A model generated the notes under the pieces. The model made no database searches. It saw nothing but the letters and a program-made list of their open reading frames with translations, and was not told the DNA's origin. From Boseongicola sp. (GTDB taxonomy: Bacteria; Pseudomonadota; Alphaproteobacteria; Rhodobacterales; Rhodobacteraceae), in NCBI GenBank assembly GCA_014075275.1, contig CP046179.1, positions 1,807,932 to 1,871,931 of the forward strand: a stretch of DNA of 64,000 nt, in the 5' to 3' direction. Of this stretch, positions 8,926 to 17,162 are shown in pieces (position 1 is the stretch's first letter; each line of letters begins with the position of its first letter). Position numbers and translations under genes: made by a program.

Positions 8926-9523
8926 CCTCGCGCGCCGCCATGTAATTATTGGTGGCCTTTCCACGCTTTCCTTGACGGCATTTCGTCCAGGCGCGGCGCT
9001 CGCCCTCTCCGAGGATGAAGCCCGCAAACTGATCGACAAGGCCGTGACAGAGATCAATTCCGTCATCAACTCAGGCAAGTCCGAAAGCGCCATTCTCAGG
9101 GATTTCGAGGGAATATTCCGGCGTTACGCCGATGTGCCGAATATTGCGCGTTCAGCTTTGGGTCCGCCAGCCCGCAGTGCCTCCAAAAGCCAGATGTCAA
9201 AGTTTTCAGAAGCATTCGTGGGCTACTTGTCGCGCAAATATGGCAAACGCTTCCGCGAATTTGAAGGCAGCGAAATTCGCGTCACTGGCGCACGGGCCGT
9301 AAAAAGTTTCCAGGAAGTCAAAGCTGTCGCTCAACTGCGCGGCCAGTCACCGTTCGACGTCAGTTTCATGGTCTATGACAGATCCGGCAAGGACCTGTTC
9401 TTTGATCTACTGATCGAAGGGATCAGCCTGCTGAAATCAGAACGCGCCGAAATCGGTGCCATGCTGGATAAGCAACGCGGCGATCTGGACGCATTGATCA
9501 AAGTCCTAGCAAAGGCTGGTTAA
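8903..9523 (+). CDS. mlaC: MlaC family periplasmic phospholipid-binding protein
   Basis: Periplasmic shuttle that carries phospholipid between MlaA and the MlaFEDB transporter. The start MMTSFKSN lies inside the end of mlaA (overlap 23 bases); a longer open frame upstream is unlikely. The N-terminus has a twin-arginine sequence (ARRHVIIGG) and a hydrophobic stretch ending at ALA, so export may be by Tat, although the motif is imperfect. The mature part shows FEGIFRRYADVPNIARSALG and FSEAFVGYLSRKYGKRFREF, typical of the Tol-Tol-Ttg2/MlaC fold, and ends about 206 residues from the start. Confidence 0.9.
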   Translation: MMTSFKSNLARRHVIIGGLSTLSLTAFRPGAALALSEDEARKLIDKAVTEINSVINSGKSESAILRDFEGIFRRYADVPNIARSALGPPARSASKSQMSKFSEAFVGYLSRKYGKRFREFEGSEIRVTGARAVKSFQEVKAVAQLRGQSPFDVSFMVYDRSGKDLFFDLLIEGISLLKSERAEIGAMLDKQRGDLDALIKVLAKAG

Positions 9524-9562
9524 TAAAGCGCGCCTGTCGGCGGGCAAGATATGCTTTATCAA

Positions 9563-9622
9563 GGGGCGCTGCCCCTCGGCCCATCCTGGACCTCACCCCG
9601 AAGTATTTGTGAACAAGAGAAG
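9563..9622 (+). repeat. Intergenic hairpin + GTATTT...GAAG module, copy 3
   Basis: Between convergent mlaC and mnmD. Hairpin GGGGC-gct-GCCCC (9563-9575) is followed by CCCCGAAGTATTTGTGAAC and AAGAGAAGCC on the plus strand. It has the same order and spacing as the other copies and belongs to the 3' end of the mlaA-mlaC transcript. Confidence 0.6.
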
Positions 9623-9632
9623 CCAAAAAACG

Positions 9633-10310
9633 CTAATCCAGCTTGCCCGTCGTCATGTGTCGTTTGCGACCAAATCCCGGAACCCGAGAAACCGTGAATC
9701 CCGCATTACTTAAAGCGCGCCGCACCGCGCCCGCAGCGGTATAAGTCGCAAAAGTTCCGCCTGGCTTCGTGTGGCGCGCAACCTCGGCCATAAGGCCCGC
9801 CTCCCACAATTCAGGATTTCGGGTGGGTGCAAAACCATCCAGATACCAAGCATCAGCGCGGCCTTGCCAGGCAGGCAACAGAACCCGCGCATCCCCCTCA
9901 ACTATGGTCAGCTTCAAATCGCCAGTGACAGCCACATCTTCCAATTCCGGCACAACCTCACGCACCTCGTCAAACTGATGCAACGCGCGGGCGCGATCAC
10001 TCGCCTTCATTGGATAAAGTTCGAATGCTGTGTAGTGTAACACCCCTCTTATGCCACTTCTTCGCCATGCCAAAAGCGTTGCCAGACAATTCAGCCCGGT
10101 GCCAAATCCCAACTCCGCAACATGGAACCCGTCGGCAGACCGTTCCGGTAAATCGTTGCCAGACAAATACACATGCCGGGTCTCAGCCAACCCGTCATGG
10201 ATCGAGTAATACGGATCATCAAACCGATCCGACACGGGCACATCCTCGCGCCAACTGATCTCAGCACGCTGGCTGCCTGAAGGGGATTGGTCTAAGTGTT
10301 TGCTCAACAT
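9633..10310 (-). CDS. mnmD: tRNA 5-methylaminomethyl-2-thiouridine methyltransferase, stand-alone MnmD
   Basis: Methylates the wobble uridine (nm5s2U34 to mnm5s2U34) of several tRNAs. The 225-residue protein corresponds to the N-terminal half of E. coli MnmC. Motifs are AEISWREDVPVSDRFDDPYYS, RHVYLSGNDLPER, the SAM site VAELGFGTGLN, and the signature WYLDGFAPTRNPELW with KPGGTFATYTAAG. The fused FAD half is missing and is instead encoded by the divergent gene 30 bases away, so this is a split MnmC system. Confidence 0.92.
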   Translation of the reverse strand: MLSKHLDQSPSGSQRAEISWREDVPVSDRFDDPYYSIHDGLAETRHVYLSGNDLPERSADGFHVAELGFGTGLNCLATLLAWRRSGIRGVLHYTAFELYPMKASDRARALHQFDEVREVVPELEDVAVTGDLKLTIVEGDARVLLPAWQGRADAWYLDGFAPTRNPELWEAGLMAEVARHTKPGGTFATYTAAGAVRRALSNAGFTVSRVPGFGRKRHMTTGKLD

Positions 10311-10339
10311 CCGGCGAAACCTGACAAGGAGCTATCGGT

Positions 10340-11392
10340 TTGGCAATGCCCGATCTGACCGTCTGCGGCGCAGGCGTTTTTGGCCTGTCCGTCGCCTGGG
10401 TTGCCCTTCAGCGTGGCGCAACTGTGCGTGTCGTCGACCCCAATGGTGCGGGCAGCGGTGCCTCAGGTGGAATCGTAGGCGCACTGCAACCACACACACC
10501 GGACCAATGGAATGAAAAGAAACAATTTCAATTGGATAGCCTGCTCGTGTCGCAAAGTTATTGGCAAGGAATTCAAGCTACTTCCGGCATTCCCACCGGG
10601 TATAGACGGTGCGGCCGCCTGCAACCCATCCAGACCGAACGCGGCATTGCTCTCGCCCGCGCACGGACCGGGGACGCGGAGCAAAACTGGCAGCACAACG
10701 CCAATTGGCAGGTGATTGACCAGAATGGGATCAAGGGTTGGTTTCCGCCATCGCCCACAAATCTGTACATTTCAGACGATCTGTCCGCGATACTGAACCC
10801 CCGCCAAGCTGTTCAAAGCCTGGCCGCAGCTCTCAGGGCGCGCGGCGTAGACATTGACCCCGGTGCACCGGACAAAACCGGCGCGACTGTCTGGGCCACA
10901 GGTTGGGAAGGGCTGATGGACCTCTCCCGGCAACTGAACCAGCCCGTCGGCAACGGCGTCAAAGGCCAGGCCGCACTCTTAAAACACGACGCCTCCAACC
11001 AACCGCAGCTTTTCGCCGACGGCCTCCACATCATTGGGCATACAGATGGAACCACGGCCATCGGCTCCACCTCAGAACGAGAGTTCACCAATCCCACCGA
11101 AACTGACCAGCAGGTCGACGATTTGATAACGCGCGCCACCGAAATGATCCCGGCCCTAAAAGGCGCGCGCGTGCTGGCGCGTTGGGCCGGCGTGCGCCCA
11201 CGCGCCACGTCGCGCGCACCGCTTCTTGGTCCCCACCCCACAGACAAAGACCACTTTATCGCCAACGGCGGCTTTAAAATTGGCTTTGGCATCGCCCCAA
11301 AAGTTGCCGAGACCATGTGCGACCTGATCCTCGAAGGCAAAGACCAAATACCAGCCAGCTTCCACACCAGCACACTGGCTTCTTCTGTTTAG
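10340..11392 (+). CDS. FAD-dependent oxidoreductase, MnmC C-terminal-domain-like
   Basis: A 350-residue DAO-family flavoprotein with the dinucleotide motif VCGAGVFGLSVAWVALQRGA and SGASGGIVGALQPHTPDQWN. In MnmC that region contacts the wobble cmnm5 side chain. C-terminal WAGVRPRATSRAPLLGPHP and NGGFKIGFGIAPKVA fit the family. With mnmD divergent, it probably removes the carboxymethyl group of cmnm5s2U34. A general D-amino-acid oxidase-like role is the alternative. The TTG at 10340 has AAGGAG eight bases upstream, better placed than for the ATG at 10346. The 3' end overlaps repeat copy 4. Confidence 0.78.
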   Translation: MAMPDLTVCGAGVFGLSVAWVALQRGATVRVVDPNGAGSGASGGIVGALQPHTPDQWNEKKQFQLDSLLVSQSYWQGIQATSGIPTGYRRCGRLQPIQTERGIALARARTGDAEQNWQHNANWQVIDQNGIKGWFPPSPTNLYISDDLSAILNPRQAVQSLAAALRARGVDIDPGAPDKTGATVWATGWEGLMDLSRQLNQPVGNGVKGQAALLKHDASNQPQLFADGLHIIGHTDGTTAIGSTSEREFTNPTETDQQVDDLITRATEMIPALKGARVLARWAGVRPRATSRAPLLGPHPTDKDHFIANGGFKIGFGIAPKVAETMCDLILEGKDQIPASFHTSTLASSV

Positions 11393-11437
11393 AAATACTT
11401 CGGGGGAAGGGGTCGCAGACCCCGGGGGCAGCGCCCC
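11379..11437 (-). repeat. Intergenic hairpin + GTATTT...GAAG module, copy 4
   Basis: Read on the minus strand: hairpins GGGGC-gct-GCCCC and GGGGTC-tgc-GACCCC, then CCCCCGAAGTATTTCTAAAC and AGAAGAAGCC. It is oriented with the MaoC-type gene but extends into the last codons of the convergent MnmC-like gene, including its stop at 11390-11392. Confidence 0.65.
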
Positions 11438-11474
11438 AAACCAAGGAATCGCTTGCGCGCCGCATAACAACAGA

Positions 11475-12256
11475 TCAGCCCGCAACCGCCTCCATACAAA
11501 TGCGCCTCCGCGGTCCCTCTACCCAATACCGCGTGCCTGATCGACACAACCAGGCGACATCTCCCACAAGCAGGGGCGCCGTCGCCCGAAATGAAAAGCT
11601 CGCCAAACCGCCAAGCACACTCTCGGCAAAAAGCGCCAGATGCGTTGCCAACAAGGGTCCATGAACCACCACCCCGCCATATCCTTCTTCCCGGCAGTAG
11701 TCGGCGTCGTAGTGAATGCGATGCGCATTGAACGTCAGTGCCGAATACCGAAACAGTGACACGGCACTCAACTTCAATGCACGACGCTCGTCTGCCTCGG
11801 CAGTTTCAACCGGCGGCTCCACCGCACCCGCGCCCGCTTCGCGATAAACAATGTCCTGATCTTCACTGACAACAAGCGCACCGCGTTGCTTGATGTCATG
11901 GCGCAAAGTGACGAAACCCAGCTTTCCGCTGCGCCCCTCTTTGCGCGTAACATTCACCAAGCGCGACACCCGTTCTCCAGCAACACCTGCCCGAAACGGC
12001 GCATGAAATTTCAGTCGCCCGCCCACATACGCACAGGCAACCCAAGGTCCGGGATAAGACCGCCAAGCCTCTCGTGCCCGTCGCGACCCAATCCATCTTC
12101 GGCGGCGGGGTCCCAAAAATATGCAAGATGCGCCAACGGCGGCAAGACAGCCCCAACGCCAACCGCGCAATCCACGCCCAAAGCAGCCCGCAGCGCGTCC
12201 GCGCGCGCGGGGTCAATCTTGTCCGTCAATCGGTGTGTGGTATCGCCGCCATTCAT
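11475..12256 (-). pseudogene. MaoC/HTD2-type acyl-CoA hydratase, frameshifted
   Basis: Two reading frames together encode one double-hotdog hydratase of the mesaconyl/itaconyl-CoA hydratase-like family. The first (start ATG 12256, MNGGDTTHRLTD) reads to LPVRMWAG and then stops at 12011. The second resumes as GGRLKFHAPFRAG and carries KEGRSGKLGFVTLRH and the C-terminal motif FNAHRIHYDADYCREEGYGG. The break falls in a tandem GGGC-GGGC at 12017-12024 (plus strand GCCCGCCC). One further GGGC unit would restore the frame and give MWAGGRL, the expected join, in a protein of 261 residues. As read, no full product is made. It lies 43 bases downstream of the FMN reductase gene. Confidence 0.8.
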
Positions 12257-12299
12257 CGGCGCGACGCTAGAAGTCGCACCACGATTCGGCAACCGAGCA

Positions 12300-12827
12300 T
12301 CAGCGGCGCGCCGCTTCTTCTCGCAGAGCGTCCATCAATGTCTCAACCTGCGTCTGTATCCGCTCAGGAATCAACCGCCCGTCCTCGTCAAACTGATTGC
12401 GCGCCGAAGCGACAAGCACTTCCATGCTCAACAGTCGCGCACGAAACGATGTCATCGCCAGCCGCAGCGCATAATTCGCCCGCGCTCCACCGGACCGGCC
12501 CGAGGCTGCAGACATCAAAGCGACGGGCTTCCCGGCCCAGGGTTTCCCCTCCACACGCGACACCCAGTCCAACGCGTTCTTCAACACTCCCGACAGCGAT
12601 TGATTATACTCCGGCGTCGAGATTACGACCGCTTCGGCATCGACAATTTGATCGGCCAACACCTGCACCGGCCCCGGTATGCCCTCCGCGTCCTGCAAAT
12701 CGCCGTCAAAAAGCGGAAACCGCAAATCCGCTTCAACGTATTCTCCGCCAAAGACGCGCCCAGCTTCGCGGCCCAACAGAGTATTCGTCGCTCCCTGCCG
12801 CAGTGAACCGGAAATCCCTAAAATCAT
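12300..12827 (-). CDS. NADPH-dependent FMN reductase (ChrR/YieF-like)
   Basis: A 175-residue flavodoxin-fold reductase that uses NAD(P)H and FMN to reduce quinones, chromate or azo compounds. Family motifs are the phosphate-binding GISGSLRQGATNTLL at the N-terminus, AVVISTPEYNQSLSGVLKNALDW around residues 88-110 and the glycine-rich SAASGRSGGARANYAL. The ATG at 12827 is unambiguous. It heads a short minus-strand unit with the broken hydratase gene. The physiological substrate cannot be inferred. Confidence 0.9.
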   Translation of the reverse strand: MILGISGSLRQGATNTLLGREAGRVFGGEYVEADLRFPLFDGDLQDAEGIPGPVQVLADQIVDAEAVVISTPEYNQSLSGVLKNALDWVSRVEGKPWAGKPVALMSAASGRSGGARANYALRLAMTSFRARLLSMEVLVASARNQFDEDGRLIPERIQTQVETLMDALREEAARR

Positions 12828-12936
12828 AACAAATCCCTACGCATTGGACGTTTCAGAACTGACCTATCACGCCTGCTGCGCCGAACAACCTACGCCCATG
12901 CACAGAGCCTGTGATACTGCCCAGGTCGCAATATCT

Positions 12937-12945
12937 TGTGGATAA
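12937..12945 (-). other. DnaA-box-like nonamer upstream of smc
   Basis: A perfect TTATCCACA on the minus strand, between the FMN reductase gene and smc. One isolated box carries little weight: a 9-mer is expected by chance now and then, and no cluster or AT-rich unwinding region surrounds it. Confidence 0.25.
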
Positions 12946-13045
12946 CTGCCTATTGGCCCACTCCCCATTGCGTCTGACATTGACTCCGCCCGCAACGCCG
13001 TCGAAACTCGGCACTCGGAATCAGTGACCGTTGGACCCAGCGCCC

Positions 13046-16000
13046 TTGCAATTTTCGCGCCTTAAACTGAATGGCTTCAAAAGCTTCGTCGATCCGACGG
13101 ATCTGATCATCGCGGATGGTCTGACCGGCGTTGTCGGCCCCAATGGCTGCGGCAAATCCAATTTGCTCGAGGCGTTACGCTGGGTCATGGGCGAAAACCG
13201 GCCCACCGCCATGCGGGGCGGCGGCATGGAAGACGTGATTTTCGCTGGTGCAGCGACCCGTCCGGCCCGTAATTTCGCCGAAGTCGGGCTGATGATCGAC
13301 AATTCCGACCGTCTTGCACCAACAGGTTTCAACGACAACGACGCGCTTGAGATTATCCGACGTATCACCCGCGACGCTGGCTCGGCCTACAAGGTCAACA
13401 CCAAGGACGTCCGCGCCCGCGATGTGCAAATGTTGTTCGCGGATGCGTCAACCGGCGCGCATTCCCCGGCCCTTGTGCGTCAGGGCCAGATTTCCGAGCT
13501 GATCAACGCCAAACCCAAGGCCCGACGTCGCATTCTGGAAGAAGCCGCAGGCATTTCCGGCCTCTACCAACGTCGCCACGAAGCCGAATTGAAGCTGAAA
13601 GGCGCTGAAACCAACCTCGCCCGCGTCGATGACGTGATCGAACAACTCGCCAGCCAATTGGCCTCGCTCGCGCGGCAGGCTCGTCAGGCCAAACGCTATC
13701 GCGAGATTGGCACGCAACTTCGCCACGCCGAGGGCCTTCTCCTCTATCTGAAATGGCGTGAAGCCGAGACCGCCCGCACATCTGCAGAAGCAGATCTCGC
13801 CGAAAAAACCCGCGCCACTGCCGAAGCCGAACGCCTCGCCCGCGCAGCAACTGGTAATCGCACCAAAGCGGAAGAGGCCCTGCCGCCCCTACGCGAAGAA
13901 GAGGCGATTGCCGCAGCCCTTTTGAACCGCATCCAGGTGCAAATCGCCCAGTTGGACGAAGACGAGACCCGCGCCACCCGCGCCATCGAAACCCTTGAAG
14001 CCCGCATCGCCCAACTGACCGCCGATGCCGATCGTGAAGGCGCGTTGAATGCAGACGCAGGCGATACACTCAAACGCCTGAAAGAGGAGGCTGCCGAACT
14101 CGAAGCCGCTTCCGAAGGGTTCGAAGCCGCCCTCGAAGAGGCCTCCGAAGCCGCCCGCGACGCTGCTAAAGTTCTGCAAAACCGCGAGAACGATCTCTCG
14201 ACCCTGACCGAAGACGTCGCCCGCCTCGCCGCCCGCCACCAATCGGCCCAGCGCCTGTTGGACGACGCTCAGACCACCCTGACGCGCAGCGAAGCCGCCG
14301 AGGAAAAGGCCCGCACCGAAGCCGCCGCCTTCGAACACGACCTGACCACCAGCGCCGCCGCTTTCGCCACGTCCGAAACCGCGCTGGCCACCGCAACCGA
14401 AGCCGCAACCGCCGCTGAAGCCGCGCTTGTCACTGTCGATGACGCCCGCGAAGCCGCCCAAGTGCGCGAGGCCGAAGCCTGCGCCGAACGCTCCTCTGCC
14501 GAAGGCGAAGTCGCCGCCCTTCAAGCGGAAGTCGCCGCACTTCCCCGCCTGGTTGGCCGCGATACTGCCGAAGGCGGTCAGGTTATGGACCTGCTAAGTG
14601 TAAAGTCCGGCTACGAAAAAGCCCTTGGCGCAGCTCTCGCTGACGACTTGCGCGCGCCCGCCATCGAAGATGACGGCGCATCCGGCTGGGCCTCGCTTCC
14701 GGGCTATTCGAAACCCCAGGCGCTTCCTGGCAAAGTCGCCGCGCTCACCAATTACGTGACCGTCCCCCAAGTCCTCGCCCGCCGCCTCTCTCAAGTCGGC
14801 CTCGTCGACAAAAAAGACGGCCCCACCCTGCAATCCGATCTTCTGCCCGGCCAACGCCTCGTCTCTGCCGAAGGCGACCTCTGGCGCTGGGACGGGTTCC
14901 GCGCCGGGTCAGGCGATGCTCCCTCTGCCGCGGCCCTCCGCCTCGAACAACTGAACCGCCTCGAAACCCTAAAGCACGATCTGGAAGGCTCCACCGCCCG
15001 ATCCGACGGTGCCGCCCGCGCCCATGACCACCTGAAAACCGAACTGGAAAGCCTCGCCACCAGCGTTACTGAAGCCCGCGATGCCCGCCGCGCTGCCGAT
15101 CACGGTCTTGCCGAAGCCAACCGCGCTCTCAGCCGCGCCGAGGCTGATCGCAATATCGCAGCCGGGAAACGCGAAGCTGCCGAATTGGCCGTCAGCCGCC
15201 ACGGCGACGAAGCCACCTCCGCCCGACAACGCCTTGGCGAAGCCGAAGCCGCGCTGGCTGGTCTGGATGACCTCGACACCCTGCGCGCCACTGCCGAAGA
15301 CCTGAAAGTCACGGTCGAAGCCGCGCGCATGACCATGATGGCCCGCCGCTCGGCCCATGATAAGCTGAAACGCGAAGGCGAAGCCCGCACCAAACGCCAG
15401 GCCGCCATCGAACGCGAAAGCGAAACCTGGTCAAAGCGGCTGGAAAACGCTGGCACCCGCATCGCCGAACTGGCCAGCCGCCGCACCGAAGCCGAAGCCG
15501 AACTTGAAGAGGCCAAATCCGCCCCCGCCCGCATCGCCGCCAGCCGCGAAACCCTTGCCGACACCCTGGCCGACGCCGAAGATCGCCGCCGCAAAGCATC
15601 CGACGCGCTAGCCATCGCCGAAACGGCAGAGCGTGACGCCAAGGTGGCCGAGCGTGACACAGAACGCAGCGCCTCGGACGCCCGCGAACATCGCGCAGCC
15701 GCCCAGGCCCGCACCGAAGCCGCGCGCGAAACCGTTACCCAAGCCGCCGATCGGATCGCAGAAGAACAGGAAACCACACCCGAAAAGCTGCTGGAAACTC
15801 TGGAAGCCGACCCGGAAAAGCTCCCGTCAGCCGAGAGAATCGACGCCGAGGTCATGCGCCTGCGCCGTGGCAGGGACGCCCTGGGTGCAGTTAACTTGCG
15901 CGCCGAGGAAGATGCCAAGGAAGTCAGTGAAGAGCACGACACGCTGGTCACCGAAAAGACCGATCTGGAAGAGGCGATCCGCGCCCTCAGAAACGGCATC

Positions 16001-16501
16001 GCCAGCCTCAACAAAGAAGGCCGCGAACGTCTGTTGACCGCATTCGAACAGGTCAATTCCAACTTCTCTTTGCTGTTCACCCATCTTTTCGGCGGCGGCG
16101 AAGCCAAACTGCTGCTGGTCGAAAGCGACGATCCGCTGGATGCTGGCCTCGAAATTATGTGCCAGCCCCCCGGAAAAAAGCTCTCGACCCTCTCGCTCCT
16201 CTCCGGCGGCGAGCAAACCCTGACCGCACTGGCTCTGATATTCGCAGTCTTCCTCGCCAACCCGGCCCCGATCTGTGTGCTGGACGAGGTCGATGCACCC
16301 CTGGACGACGCCAACGTCACCCGGTTCTGTGATCTTCTCGACGAAATGTGCCGCCGCACCGACACCCGCTTCCTGATCATCACCCACCACGCAGTAACCA
16401 TGGCTCGCATGGACCGCCTGTTTGGGGTCACGATGTCCGAACAAGGCGTCAGCCAGCTGGTTTCCGTTGATCTGAAGCGCGCAGAAGCCATGGTCGCTTG
16501 A
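13046..16501 (+). CDS. smc: Chromosome segregation protein SMC
   Basis: Condensin ATPase that organises the chromosome with ScpA and ScpB. It is about 1151 residues long, the normal size. The N-terminal head has FSRLKLNGFKSFVDPTDL and Walker A GPNGCGKSN. Two long Ala/Glu/Arg-rich coiled coils flank a hinge at roughly residues 510-640 (GYEKALGAALADDLRAPA). The C-terminal head has signature LSGGEQTLTALAL and Walker B PICVLDEVDAPLDD. The start is uncertain: TTG at 13046 gives MQFSRLKLNGFKSF, matching the family N-terminus, while TTG at 13031 adds five residues. No ATG is available. Confidence 0.95.
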   Translation: MQFSRLKLNGFKSFVDPTDLIIADGLTGVVGPNGCGKSNLLEALRWVMGENRPTAMRGGGMEDVIFAGAATRPARNFAEVGLMIDNSDRLAPTGFNDNDALEIIRRITRDAGSAYKVNTKDVRARDVQMLFADASTGAHSPALVRQGQISELINAKPKARRRILEEAAGISGLYQRRHEAELKLKGAETNLARVDDVIEQLASQLASLARQARQAKRYREIGTQLRHAEGLLLYLKWREAETARTSAEADLAEKTRATAEAERLARAATGNRTKAEEALPPLREEEAIAAALLNRIQVQIAQLDEDETRATRAIETLEARIAQLTADADREGALNADAGDTLKRLKEEAAELEAASEGFEAALEEASEAARDAAKVLQNRENDLSTLTEDVARLAARHQSAQRLLDDAQTTLTRSEAAEEKARTEAAAFEHDLTTSAAAFATSETALATATEAATAAEAALVTVDDAREAAQVREAEACAERSSAEGEVAALQAEVAALPRLVGRDTAEGGQVMDLLSVKSGYEKALGAALADDLRAPAIEDDGASGWASLPGYSKPQALPGKVAALTNYVTVPQVLARRLSQVGLVDKKDGPTLQSDLLPGQRLVSAEGDLWRWDGFRAGSGDAPSAAALRLEQLNRLETLKHDLEGSTARSDGAARAHDHLKTELESLATSVTEARDARRAADHGLAEANRALSRAEADRNIAAGKREAAELAVSRHGDEATSARQRLGEAEAALAGLDDLDTLRATAEDLKVTVEAARMTMMARRSAHDKLKREGEARTKRQAAIERESETWSKRLENAGTRIAELASRRTEAEAELEEAKSAPARIAASRETLADTLADAEDRRRKASDALAIAETAERDAKVAERDTERSASDAREHRAAAQARTEAARETVTQAADRIAEEQETTPEKLLETLEADPEKLPSAERIDAEVMRLRRGRDALGAVNLRAEEDAKEVSEEHDTLVTEKTDLEEAIRALRNGIASLNKEGRERLLTAFEQVNSNFSLLFTHLFGGGEAKLLLVESDDPLDAGLEIMCQPPGKKLSTLSLLSGGEQTLTALALIFAVFLANPAPICVLDEVDAPLDDANVTRFCDLLDEMCRRTDTRFLIITHHAVTMARMDRLFGVTMSEQGVSQLVSVDLKRAEAMVA

Positions 16502-16741
16502 GCCGGATAATGTTTCACAGGCGAAACAAATGTGCGCCAAGCCATTGAAGTAAATGACCGTTATGGTGTTGTTAACAAAGGGTAAATTAAAAACTTCCCA
16601 ACAACCTAGAGTCGCTCCCTTTTATCCCATTTCGAAGAATATTGACGGTCTTGGTTTGTGTTCTCACTAGATCAACGCAACCACCCGATGATATAATGCC
16701 TGTTACTATTTGGATTTGAACAAAGCATCGCAGGTGGGAAG

Positions 16742-16855
16742 ATGCGTATCCTGATGTTAATCATTCTAGCTGTTCTGACTGGGCTGGTGTTTTTCTTGGC
16801 CAGCGGCCCCAGCGATGGACAAGAGTCCGTTTCCAAAACCTGGCTGTCAGACTAA
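16742..16855 (+). CDS. Small membrane or secreted peptide (37 aa)
   Basis: A short ORF between smc and ffh. It starts MRILMLIILAVLTGLVFFL and continues to a polar tail ending KTWLSD. Residues 3-20 form one hydrophobic segment, so the product would be a single-span membrane peptide or a cleaved leader. AGGTGGGAAG directly precedes the ATG and can act as ribosome-binding site. The surrounding DNA is noticeably AT-richer than its neighbours, as expected for a promoter zone. I recognise no family. Evidence is the RBS, a hydrophobic pattern and its isolated position. Confidence 0.5.
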   Translation: MRILMLIILAVLTGLVFFLASGPSDGQESVSKTWLSD

Positions 16856-17162
16856 CCGACTACGTTTGGTTTTTGCGGACAACATTGGTCAGTCGACAAC
16901 TAAAAGCGGCCTGTCTCAATCCGATAGGTATTTGGCCATTCAGCCCATCCAACATCTGCCGAAACCAATGCTTCGGCGGTTGACTTCTTCGGCCCATCAT
17001 CCTATTGCCCGCCTCAACCTCCGGGAGCTTTGAATTCTCCCGGTCCCTGACCACAGGGATCGCCCCCCATCAGCGCGTCGCGCCCATGGGGGCATTTGGC
17101 GTTTAGCGGGTCGGTGCTTATCTTCCGATCAAGGATCAACTGGGCAACAAGGAGCCTGAGAA
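16856..17162 (+). promoter_or_regulatory. ffh leader region with three consecutive hairpins
   Basis: No convincing gene in these 307 bases. The last 140 bases contain three adjacent inverted repeats: CCGGGAG/CTCCCGG (17021-17043), TCCCT/AGGGA (17044-17059) and CCCCCAT/ATGGGGG (17064-17092). They are followed by the ffh ribosome-binding site AAGGAG. None has a clear T-run, so a structured 5' leader is as likely as terminators. It is not the 4.5S SRP RNA: the conserved GGAAGGAAGCA-type loop is absent. Confidence 0.4.

Noticed and set aside
11886..12806. 306-codon plus-strand frame opposite the hydratase pseudogene and FMN reductase
   Set aside because: Arg/Ser/Pro-rich antisense translation; the opposite strand carries recognisable proteins.
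16511..16528. parS-like dyad TGTTTC-acaggc-GAAACA after the smc stop
   Set aside because: A parS site needs the 16-bp TGTTTCACGTGAAACA core; here the centre is two bases longer and lacks CACGTG.
15100..16545. Long open frame (481 codons) on the minus strand opposite smc
   Set aside because: It is the mirror of the repetitive Ala/Glu/Arg codons of the SMC coiled coil; its product is Ser/Arg-rich with no domain, and smc is certain.
16815..17033. 72-codon frame upstream of ffh
   Set aside because: No ribosome-binding site, no hydrophobic or domain pattern, and it overlaps the small membrane ORF and leader hairpin.
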